Shown here: positions 40,765 to 48,782 of the stretch, piece after piece
Numbering within the stretch: the first letter of the stretch is position 1
How the letters are laid out: each line of letters opens with the position of its first letter
Origin: Rhynchosporium graminicola
Lineage: Eukaryota > Ascomycota > Leotiomycetes > Helotiales > Ploettnerulaceae
Direction: 5' to 3'
Assembly: GCA_900074885.1 (NCBI GenBank)
Contig: FJUW01000007.1
Coordinates: 1,106,704 to 1,170,703 of the forward strand
Length of the DNA stretch: 64,000 bases
Translations under genes and position numbers: made by a program
Notes under the pieces: model-generated
Database searches by the model: none
What the model was told of the DNA's origin: nothing
What the model saw: only the letters and a program-made list of their open reading frames with translations

Positions 40765-41027
40765 TAGATTACTAGATAGATCGCGAGAGCTTATACACTC
40801 TATAAGATAATCTTATATAACTAGTATAAGGGAATAAAAGTTATATATAAGACTAGTACTTCTATTATTAGATAGAAGCTTTATACTTAAATTCATATAG
40901 TAATTAATACTTACTTATAATATCTTAATTCTAATCAAGAACCGAACCTCTTATTTACTTTATTTTATAGCTAATACTAACTGACGAGCCTGTACACTGA
41001 GTACTAGTCAGAACCAGGAACGTTACA
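40765..41027. repeat. G0-family LTR, 3' part
   Basis: Matches about 1404-1662 of the solo G0 LTR and ends CAGGAACCAGGAACGTTACA-like at 41027. The first part of the LTR is missing, replaced by G4, so the G4 insertion or a later rearrangement removed it. Confidence 0.75.
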
Positions 41028-41714
41028 CTTTTCGGGTTTCGATATATATTATTTCGTAGATATAATTAGCTCTAAGGTTATCGACTATATCGTATTATTT
41101 AGAGTTAGTACTACTAGTGGTATTAGTAATACGTTTTATCATTCTATATCTTCGATCCTACTAGCTAAAGTAGTTATCGAACTTACTTATTATACTATTA
41201 GCTTAGTAACTTATCGTCTTTATACCTCGAAGGTATCTAGTAGCTACTAGATGGGCTGTTCTTCTGCTATCGTAAACTATATATTCTAGCGTCGTTATAA
41301 TTACTACTTATATAATAGTCGTATAAATAGCCGGATCTACTATATAAGTCCGATGCGTCTATCTTTATATCGTAGGTATACGTATAGTAATAGTAAGGCT
41401 GGGGTACTAGCTTTCTTATATACGCGTATCGTCTACTGCTCGAAATCAGATCCTCTTTCGTTTAATTAAGAATATCAGGAATAGGTTAATTCTAATATTA
41501 TAAAGCGAATATAAAGTATATAATATAAAAGCTCGTCTATATTATAAGGAGAATTAACTAAAGAGAGAGAAGAGAGTAATAGAAGTCTCCCTCTAAAGAA
41601 AAGATAATGCCGCGGCCGCTAGTAGTAGTAGTATTAAAGCACGTATAATAATACGTCAGGTACTAGCGTAGACGCCGCAGGCGTCGAGCATACTAACGGG
41701 TGCAACCCGTCACA
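41028..41714 (-). mobile_element. G1-C, 5' end of a third G1 gypsy copy
   Basis: Reverse-orientation start of gag and leader (41028-41495) and 5' LTR (41496-41714) of a G1 element. It matches 31078-31975 of G1-B. It ends with GGTGCAACCCGTCACA at 41714, the exact G1 LTR terminus, where ordinary-composition DNA starts. The remainder of this copy was lost to the G0 LTR insertion and later events. Confidence 0.8.
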
Positions 41715-42649
41715 TAAATTATTAAGGTTATATCTAAAGAAGTAATGTTTTTAGTAGTAATCTAACCCGTGCGCGGATAAATTTGCTTTCGACGGATATT
41801 ATACTTTCATCTACTTTTGGGGCCCTTCCCTAAAGTAGAGAGGTCAACTCCTACTATTATTGATTATCGACGAGAATGAAGCTCGGAGGATTCCTATCCC
41901 TGCCTGTCTCCGAGAATTCTTGACTATCGTATCCTCTTTGCTACTATCTTTTTAACTTGCCTGAGCTGTGAGGCCTGCTGTTTGCGGCCTGTTAGCTATG
42001 CTATGCTGGTGACTTGAAGTTTTTGCAAATTCATGCCTCAGCTACTCGGTTGATCTACCACGAAGTTTGAAGAAAGAATAATATATCCATGAGACCTAGA
42101 GACAAATGATTGCCGACGATAAGTTACGAAGTTCATCTGATCAAGGGTGCCATTTATGAAGATGTGAGGAGTAGAGATGGAGGTAATCATGAGATTTCAT
42201 TCTCTTCCCTCAAGTGTATAGACATCATACTCTTCACTTGCTACAAAATATCACAAGTACTTTTCTAACTGGCTCTTTTATTTTATTGATTATCTTTATA
42301 CTAACCCCAGCAATCTGTCTCTGCACATCGAGTCCAGTTCGCTTTCCTTCTTACGATCCATCGTCGAAACTAATTATATACAAACGTCCCAGAGCTATTT
42401 ACACATCCTAATGAGCCATCATCATGTCTTGGTGTCTCAAAAATACACAACCGCCCAAGGAGGCTCTGGTCACCTCACATCTCCCCGAAAGAAGTTATGT
42501 CTAGAGTATAAGTAGAGACTTAAGATGCTGCCATTAGATACAGAACGTCAACCCCTCGTCTAAGATATGACTTGGCAGCCCTGGCCGTACTAATGCATGT
42601 TCGTCATGAAAACACCGAAGAGCAAGTCCCCTTCAGCCTGAAGGAAGTT
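41715..42649. other. Intergenic, no gene seen
   Basis: Composition returns to normal about 50 bp inside this stretch. A 65-codon frame at 42214-42411 is hydrophobic, lacks a convincing initiator and resembles nothing I know. I see no RNA gene and no repeat. Confidence 0.6.
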
Positions 42650-43183
42650 CTAGACATTTCGCTGCGAAAGTGCCAGTTCCAAAGTGTCATTCTTCAGAGC
42701 TTGGATGATGCTTAATTGATATGCACAAGCATCTTTATCCCAAGTCTCTTTGGCGTCTTTCAATAGTTCTGGGTGCAACACATCTCCTAAGTTGGAGATC
42801 ACTTCCGTCGTTCGTCGCACCTCACCGAAGACCACTGCTTCGATAGACGTTTCCATTGAAGCATCTACACTAAATGCACCGACTTGAAGTTTGATCGTGG
42901 TTATTGGTCTCTGAATAGAGACTGCAAGTTGCAATAGCGCCGAATAACACTCGGTCGCTTGTCGCAAGAGGAGTGTATAAAATAGAAAACGAGACGATAC
43001 CGAGCAGAGTAAACACAAGGAGTACTGGTGCACGACGCTCACAGCTTGGCGAGTAGCTATAAGAATCCGATCTAGGGACTGATCTTGAATCCTAGAAGAG
43101 ACTTGGTGTAGCTGCTCTGAGGCGCGGAGAGCAGAAACAAAGCATGTGCACTCGCCTGAGCCCGCTTCGATTGTATTTGTCAT
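42650..43183 (-). pseudogene. AflR-like regulator C-terminal region, DNA-binding part missing
   Basis: The 177-residue frame has the layout of the C-terminal domain of AflR-type Zn2Cys6 activators: a Cys-rich turn (SLCLLCSVSS, residues 55-64), a hydrophobic helix (LFYTLLL) and the block LQVGAFSVDASME followed by an acidic/hydrophobic helix (IEAVVFGEVRRTTEVISNLG). The same order appears in the complete regulator at 53253-54918. The frame stays open a little upstream of its first Met (to about 43255), but nothing there or up to 43800 contains the CxxCx6C zinc cluster on this strand. The likely reading is a truncated regulator left over from a rearrangement. A short protein without DNA-binding activity, made from the Met at 43183, is possible. 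It lies divergently about 620 bp from the peptide precursor. Confidence 0.55.
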
Positions 43184-43806
43184 ATTTGGTACTGTATCAT
43201 CTGGTTGTGTAACTAATGGTGTGCAGTGCGGACCTTTGTATGTAATTCGTTGGGCTTATTTGAAAATGTACGGGGGTTTAAACCTTTAGCATGCCAGATA
43301 TCTAAGTATTGGTGTGCCGAACATGCGTTGAAGCGGTCGAACAAAATTGTTTCCTTCCGGGAGTGGCAAGATAAGATGTTAAGCCGGAGTGCAAAAATTG
43401 AAAATCTTAGCAGCATTGCCATGTTAGAATCTCCGCTCAAGCGCCGAATACTCCGGGAAAACTCTAAATCATATGTTGACATAGATTGCATATGTTCCGA
43501 GTATACAAAGAGACCTGGAAAGGATCGGGACCTCGGAACATTACTCTCGAGCAGAAGTAGCGTGCTGGAATTTGCTTTGAATCACTTCAGCTAACTTGCC
43601 GGAGACCTGAGTGCTCGGTCAAGTCTCTTCAGTCTTCTCCGGTCTACAACCCCTGGTCATTTCTCGGGCTGGTATAATAGAAAGGCAACGAGCTGCATGT
43701 CCTATTGTGATTATTACACCATTAACCCAATTAAAATTAACCAATATTATAACTTTCAACCAACATCTGCCTGAACCCTTTCACCCAAGCACGAAGCCTC
43801 GCCAAC
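43184..43806. promoter_or_regulatory. Upstream region of the peptide precursor
   Basis: 623 bp between the regulator fragment and the precursor. Overlapping frames at 43226-43594 (plus) and 43213-43491 (minus) have no recognisable protein features and I do not call either a gene. A TATAAT-like box (GGTATAATAG) ends near 43680, about 130 bp before the precursor ATG. The immediate leader is C/A-rich with CCAACATG at the start codon, a good fungal initiation context. Confidence 0.4.
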
Positions 43807-44163
43807 ATGAAGATATCAGTTATTTTTACCGGGCTCTCACTCGTCACAGCCACCTTGGCTTGGCCGTATGCCATCGGTATGTTAAATCTGCTGCACCTTG
43901 ACGGAATGTTTATAACCGGCGCGAATCTGACACTCTCAGTTACTTCAAGGTCCCTCGGGGAGAAGCGCGATATCGAGTCGGTGGACAGGCGTGATATCGA
44001 GTCAGTTGACAAGAAGCGTGATATCGAAAGCGTGGACAGGCGTGATATCGAAAGCGTGGACAGGCGTGATATCGAAAGCGTGGACAGGCGTGATATCGAA
44101 AGCGTGGACAGGCGTGATATCGAGTCAGTTGACAAGAAGCGCGACATTGAGTCCGTCGACTAA
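43807..44163 (+). CDS. Secreted Kex2-processed repeat peptide precursor (RiPP/KEP type), 8 x DIESVD
   Basis: Predicted precursor of a small secreted or modified peptide. Residues 1-18 form a signal peptide (basic start, hydrophobic core, cleavage likely after TLA). Then comes a short pro-region ending EKR and eight identical hexapeptides DIESVD, separated by RR (five times) or KKR (twice), the last followed by the stop codon. A 63-nt intron (43877-43939, GTATGT donor, CTGAC branch, TCTCAG acceptor) is an exact multiple of three, so the unspliced frame is also open; splicing gives a 97-residue protein and removes 21 residues. By family knowledge, dibasic sites are cut by Kex2 and the basic residues trimmed by Kex1 in the Golgi. 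UstYa-type genes on the right suggest later oxidation. Unlike known dikaritin cores the peptide has no Tyr, Phe or Trp, so it could also be an unmodified signalling peptide. I am confident in the precursor, less so in the modification. Confidence 0.88.
   Translation: MKISVIFTGLSLVTATLAWPYAIGMLNLLHLDGMFITGANLTLSVTSRSLGEKRDIESVDRRDIESVDKKRDIESVDRRDIESVDRRDIESVDRRDIESVDRRDIESVDKKRDIESVD
43969..44160 (+). repeat. Coding tandem repeat, 8 units (24 or 27 nt)
   Basis: Units encode DIESVD plus RR or KKR. Units 3-6 are identical at DNA level (GATATCGAAAGCGTGGAC), units 2 and 7 are identical to each other including their 27-nt KKR spacer version, and units 1 and 8 are the most divergent. Serine is written TCG, TCA, AGC and TCC in different units without any amino acid change. 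Confidence 0.95.
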
Positions 44164-44774
44164 GGTAAACCGGATCTCATTCATTATCAAGCGGCACTTG
44201 TTGATTATCAATGTTAGCAGTACCAGAGAAGATTATGTGGATCGGAGCTTGTTAGCAGGGTGATATCAATGCAAGTACATTAGCAAGACAAAGAGTTATA
44301 CGCCAGCACTGGAACAAGACGAGGTGCGTCGCAGAGGAGATATTTGAAGATCCCGAATTTAGTTTGCAATATAACACAGTTTGGACTGATAGATTCGTAA
44401 ATTCTCTCAGTGATATGTTTCCTTCCGTAGCAACTTGACCACTAAACATGCTAGATTTATTACAACATCGTAGTCTCTGTGTTATCGTTGGACCAAGTTC
44501 GATATTGACACTTGAGAATTTTACAGCTGTCAAAAGGCTCACATGAGCTTTCATAGTAGAGTATATCATGTTTCTAGGAAGCCGAATGAATAGGAATTCG
44601 AAGTGAAATTATGTTTACTAGCCCAGCGTAAGTTCAAGTAGATGAAATCATAGCAACGAAGTAAACACAACTCAGGGGGAAATTTGAACAACTAGAATTA
44701 ATCATTGATAGAGATAGATATACAGCAGAAAAGATGTATATTTACAGACTGCTCGTTTTTCCTTTCTCGCTCAC
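44164..44774. other. Intergenic between precursor and UstYa-like gene
   Basis: 611 bp that should hold the 3' ends of two convergent genes. A 105-codon minus-strand frame (44252-44569) has no family features and no good start context. I see nothing else. Confidence 0.5.
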
Positions 44775-45629
44775 TCAGCACAAAGGATATTTAATTGAAG
44801 CTCGGGTGACAGCAGACTCCATCGCAATACCTGCCCCATTACCTGAATGATCTGTAGCATTGATAATCAGTCTTCCGCAATGTGCCGTGTGTTCATAATT
44901 TCGCAGGAAACCGTCCAATTTCCTTCCTTTCTCAACAGCCCGGTGCATCTGCCTCCATGCATAAATGCAATGCCAAACATGATACTCCTTCGTTGCCCAA
45001 AAGGTCCCCTCGTAAAATCCAAGCTCCTCTAATGGAATAAGATGCAGCATCTCAGGCGCCGTTGGTCGTTCGTTGGGAGGGCCTGAGCTCCAATAAAAAG
45101 GCCAAGGAGCATGTAGCGCCATTATCTCTGCATTGAGATCTTCATCGTAGCAGTCCGGATGTTGCCATGAAGTAGTCATAACGTCGAATATACAGCCTTG
45201 CGCAACGGCTTCCGTTGGAGTGTGACCACAGCCTCGGGACCCGGATGCCTCGAAGGCCAAGCAGGAAGAGTCCGGGTTTTGCGGAATCCAAGGTTCATCA
45301 TCGGAATTTGGAGCTAATTGCCAGTCGTGTCGCTGGCTTTGATTGAGGGCATTTCGTAGTAGTAGTCCGCTGATTCCCAGAAGGAACAAGCTGAAGATGA
45401 TGCAGCCTGAACCAAACCCGATGCAAAGGACCAAGAGTCGTTTTAATCTTCTGTATGCATGGGGGTCGGATACCAGATGATTCTCGAACTCAGGCTGCTC
45501 CTGAGGGTCGAAGCTCTCTGCGGCGTTGTGAATAGGGTCGTAATTCTTTTTGGGGGTTGATAGAAGTCTCGCTGCCGCGGTGAGGGAGGAGCCCGAAAAT
45601 GTATCGCACCACTTAGATTTCTGGCTCAT
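44775..45629 (-). CDS. UstYa-like membrane protein, two HxxHC motifs
   Basis: 284 residues from one exon. It has a charged cytosolic N terminus (1-60), one membrane segment (about 64-91, RLLVLCIGFGSG to GISGLLL) and a lumenal domain. The domain begins with CGHTPTEAVAQGC (134-146) followed by IFDVMTTSWQHPDCYDED, continues with an aromatic stretch (PWPFYW) and ends with two HxxHC motifs, HVWHC (217-221) and HTAHC (247-251). In UstYa/DUF3328 proteins paired HxxHC motifs are thought to be the metal/catalytic site, and members oxidatively cyclise or otherwise modify ribosomal peptides in the secretory pathway. This protein belongs to a related branch marked by the CG-x4-EA-x3-GC block, shared with the gene at 55757-56759. 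Its substrate is inferred from position, the next gene being the repeat precursor. The start is the ATG at 45629. It is transcribed divergently from the small membrane protein gene at 45877. Confidence 0.82.
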   Translation of the reverse strand: MSQKSKWCDTFSGSSLTAAARLLSTPKKNYDPIHNAAESFDPQEQPEFENHLVSDPHAYRRLKRLLVLCIGFGSGCIIFSLFLLGISGLLLRNALNQSQRHDWQLAPNSDDEPWIPQNPDSSCLAFEASGSRGCGHTPTEAVAQGCIFDVMTTSWQHPDCYDEDLNAEIMALHAPWPFYWSSGPPNERPTAPEMLHLIPLEELGFYEGTFWATKEYHVWHCIYAWRQMHRAVEKGRKLDGFLRNYEHTAHCGRLIINATDHSGNGAGIAMESAVTRASIKYPLC

Positions 45630-45876
45630 GGTTACAATAGGGGGTTCTGGCCGTTGAAAGCTGGAAAGCTGAAGTATCGTGCACTACCTGCAGAGAAAAT
45701 CCTCAGCCCAAAATAAGGTGAAGAAAATGTCGGAGCTCTATGGGCTTCCGGACTTATGGCTCTTTTGTTACCTGGCTGACTCCTGAAATCTAAAATTATG
45801 TTAAGTTTAAGTACCTCGAATTAGCTAGCAGTGGTCCCCCATTGAAGGGTCCGATGAATTGGTTTTCACTGCAGAT
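45630..45876. promoter_or_regulatory. Divergent promoter region
   Basis: 247 bp between the starts of two divergent genes. No clear AflR-type TCGN5CGA site is visible. There is a purine-rich AAGGTGAAGAAAATG stretch near 45716. The call rests on geometry only. Confidence 0.35.
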
Positions 45877-46188
45877 ATGTATTCCTCCAGAAACACTTCC
45901 CACATGCCGGTTGACACCTTCGACGATGCTATCACAAAACACACCTCTAAAAGAAGCTACCGATTGAGGGTCACCTTTATCCTGTTCACTGTATGGCTCG
46001 CTTCATCGGCTGCTTTTGGAAGCCTGATAGCTGTGTGGCAAACGTCTGATTGTGAGGTGCGAAACGTGAAGATCAGAACTTGGCTCTAACGATCTGCAGG
46101 TGATATCTCATACTCATACAGAGCCGCCTCGACGCAAGGAAAACACTGGTGGAGTGAACTTGTGGCGAGGGATAATCCTAGTTCCTAA
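45877..46188 (+). CDS. Small single-pass membrane protein, possible UstYa N-terminal relic
   Basis: Two exons, 45877-46051 and 46100-46188, joined over a 48-nt intron (GTGAGG donor, CTAAC branch 10 nt before GCAG) give an 87-residue protein. Without splicing the frame also ends quickly, at 46089. Residues about 37-54 are a membrane helix (FILFTVWLASSAAFGSLI) after a basic segment (SKRSYRLR). The tail reads SYRAASTQGKHWWSELV and stops soon after. The arrangement of charged N terminus, one helix and short lumenal stub looks like the front end of a UstYa-type protein that has lost its catalytic domain, but similarity is too slight to be sure. It could be a relic or a genuine small partner protein. 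The start is the ATG at 45877; the frame opens earlier only with a TTG codon. Confidence 0.42.
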
Positions 46189-46826
46189 TTGCTAACTCCG
46201 GCGCTGGGCTCAAGGGCTAAAGGTTGTGGGGGTGTACGTACAAAAGGACAGGAGACCAAGAGGGGTGAAAGAAAAGTGGGGGCCGAATAAAGTTGATGGA
46301 ATTAATGTTTCGGATACGGATTGAAGGTCATGAGACCACAAGGCACACACAACAACATACCGCACGCACTCAGACTTACTTACTCATGCCGCTTTTGCTC
46401 GCTAAGTAATTGAGTTGGAGAAAATACATTTAAGGGTTCAAAAAGCGATTAATTATACTACGAGTCTACCCGAGGTAGAACATCGAAAGAGTATATTCGA
46501 TTCATAGTAATTAAACTCGAATTATAGTCTACATAATAAAATGTATAAATCGTGTGAATACTCATTGCTTTATAGGTAATTAGGTATAGCTTCCAGGAGA
46601 GGAAAACTCGCTTAAATCCAGCTCCAGGTAAAGTAGGGTAGGTAGATACCTCCTGGTGGTCGTAATATGTTCTCTACACTGCGAGCAAGCTAACAGTCGT
46701 CAGACATTTCTGCTTTCAATGGGTCTTCGAAGTCTCTGACCTGCCTTGTGTGAATGGCAGGGCCTATCTGTGGCGTCTCGTGTTCCAGCCATTGATGGCG
46801 GCAGCAAGTGACCGAAGCCGGAGCTC
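46189..46826. other. Intergenic, AT-rich middle
   Basis: Positions about 46440-46570 are AT-rich and resemble RIP-altered repeat DNA (AATTATACTACGAG and ATTAAACTCGAATTATAG), but they match none of the named elements that I could see. No gene is supported. The minus-strand frame at 46700-46888 overlaps the transporter relic. Confidence 0.45.
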
Positions 46827-48094
46827 ATGGGGACGCAGGAATTCGAGGCCGTACATGTCAGCAGAACAATCGGAACAATCATATCCATGATCTTCCTGGC
46901 TTGGGTCCAAGATATTCTGGTATCCTTGACCAGATTCCCGTATGGGAATATAGGTGATCGCGGCTTGGGAACAATCGTTCTGATACTTGCTCTTCTCGGG
47001 GTCTATCCTCTCAATATCTCGATTCAACCTCTTCAGATAGTTCTCGGAACACTTCTTATCGAGAGTTATCCGACCAGCTAACAACAGCAGGCCAGCGTCT
47101 GTGGTAGTCGCATAGTAGGAATTAGAAACATTATTAGATATCTTGCTAGTGTGACAGACTTGTCGTAATTTGCTCTATCGCTTCTTGTCACGCAGTTCCA
47201 AGGTCTCTGATTGATCTCTTCTGTATCATTGGTATGAGCTGTATATTACGACAGAGAGACTACCGCCAGAAGGTATACTACCGATAGATGATAATTTCAG
47301 CTTCTTATTATACTTCAGGTACTTACTTGTTAGGAACTTACAGAATCATGCCCTGGAATATCAGAAGAGTGTGCTATATCTAATTCTGGGCATGGATAGT
47401 ATGGTTTCCTTCTACATTTTACAGCACGACGTGAATTAAGCATGAGCTCTTGAAATCTTGCTAAAGTCTAATTTGTAATATTTATATGAGTGAACTATAC
47501 AAGTTTCTCTGCGGAAAAAATCGTTTCACGGCTTGATATTGAGAAGACGGTAAATTGCTTGTGTCCCGTTACGATACTACGGCTTTCCGTATGCGAGGAA
47601 AAATCAACGAGAGAGGCCTTCGTATTAGTTATTTTGCTAACCTTCTCTTTGCTATAGTTGACCTGTTATCAAATTCGGTTATTCCTTTCGTAGTATCAAA
47701 TACTCGGAGCAGCAATTTGCCAAAAGCAATTCAGGTTATGAGACCCACTGTGTTATAAGCTTGGACAGTATTGCACGTATTATTCGCTACCGTATCATTC
47801 GTATCGATTTTTGTTACTTCTATGATGGGAGAGATTGTCGTTTTGAGTTAACTAGGGATATCTTGGGTATTGATACTCTGGTCTCTATTTGCTATCATTG
47901 GAACTGGGATTGCTACTCTTCAGGATCTTCTTAGCAACAATCCTGAGGATCGAGATGGAGCCGTTATAGACTATGATGCGGGGGATATATCGGGTCTACA
48001 TAGTATCGCTATACCAGCTCCTCAGATTTTGGCAGCTCTAGTGTGTAGTGGGGCTTACTGGTTGGCCCAGTTCTTGAGAAGTTTAGACTCTTAG
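46827..48094 (+). pseudogene. Decayed GPH/SLC45-type sugar transporter
   Basis: Plus-strand pieces fall in the order of one transporter. Positions 46827-47081 read LAWVQDILVSL, GTIVLILALLGVYPLNI and IQPLQIVLGTLL. About 47085-47230 reads QQ-ASV, RIVGIRNIIRYLASVTDL and TQFQGL. Positions 47555-47758 give a membrane frame ending IPFVVSNTRSSNLPKAIQ. Positions 47870-48094 read WSLFAIIGTGIATLQDLL, then DISGLHSIAIPAPQILAAL. The patterns IQPLQ-x-L-RxLI, QFQGL and the AAPQ-like IPAPQILA are those of SLC45/sucrose-proton symporters of the GPH/MFS type. Stops and frame changes separate the pieces and the N terminus is missing, so it is not functional. Many stops are TAA/TAG in AT-rich surroundings, consistent with RIP. 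It lies inside the peptide cluster, between two UstYa-type genes. Confidence 0.7.
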
Positions 48095-48782
48095 GTTTGG
48101 ACGTTCAGGGATGGGGGACTTTCAGCTTCAATTGCGGCTTGGCTATCTAGAGGTCTATCTCAGGGGTCTTGAAGTCACACTTGAAAATTTATGATCAGGT
48201 ATTCAATTCAAGTTAGCTTGAAGGAATACAAACGACACAGAAAGCACGAGCATTATAAAACTTGATCAAGGTTGTAAAAAATATGCAGTGTCAAACAGAC
48301 TTCTGGCCCTGTTCACAACTTAATATATATCTCACATGACGAAGCAGATAGCCGGGACAGGCAATTTGTTTTAGGAATTTTAGTAAATGCATCGATTTCG
48401 CTCGAGTTCTCATATCATTTATTACATCCGGATTAAACACCCACTCAAAAACGGCAGATTTCCTGCCAATACAATGCACTGAGGACTCAAACCATTAGTC
48501 CGGAGGTTCGAAAATATGTAATCATACGTACCTTGACCCCTACTAGAGACTCTTACAAACTAAATCATGAGAGCCTATCAGGACGTGGGTCTGACTAGGT
48601 CGATGCAATAATTAAAAATTCCGGAGAGAGAGAGAGAAGGCATTCACCTCCTTCTTTTCGTAGCAGTATCCTTATCCACCAGAGTGGGGCTAGAATAATA
48701 CTGGTCGGATTATATCTGATATTTTGGAAGTGTGTGTTCGAAAACCGAGATTTACAGCACGAAACCCAATAATTAACACACC
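48095..48782. other. Intergenic upstream of UstYa gene
   Basis: 688 bp without a supported gene. A 62-codon minus-strand frame at 48291-48479 and a 65-codon one at 48595-48792 show no known features. A GA run (GGAGAGAGAGAGAGAAGG) near 48621-48638 is a candidate promoter feature of the gene at 48783. Confidence 0.45.

Noticed and set aside
42214..42411. 65-codon hydrophobic frame as a small secreted protein
   Set aside because: Initiator is not convincing, no cleavage site pattern, no neighbouring support.
43861..43880. Tetrapeptide YAIG, the ustiloxin B core sequence, in the unspliced reading of the precursor
   Set aside because: It occurs once, straddles the donor site of a good intron, and is not flanked by dibasic sites. 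After splicing the Gly is replaced by Val. Chance similarity.
43737..44147. Minus-strand 136-codon frame with Ser/Leu repeats
   Set aside because: Shadow of the coding repeat; no start context, signal peptide or processing sites.
43969..44160. Regular repeats that superficially resemble a CRISPR array
   Set aside because: Units are contiguous coding repeats without unique spacers, in a eukaryotic genome.
43991..44263. Second plus-strand frame with repeated VISKAWTG units containing Trp
   Set aside because: Any frame through a 24-nt stop-free repeat stays open. This frame lacks a signal peptide and dibasic sites, and the Ser codon switches preserve the DIESVD frame and not this one.
44252..44569. 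105-codon minus-strand frame between precursor and UstYa-like gene
   Set aside because: No recognisable motifs or membrane/signal features, and location fits 3' untranslated DNA.
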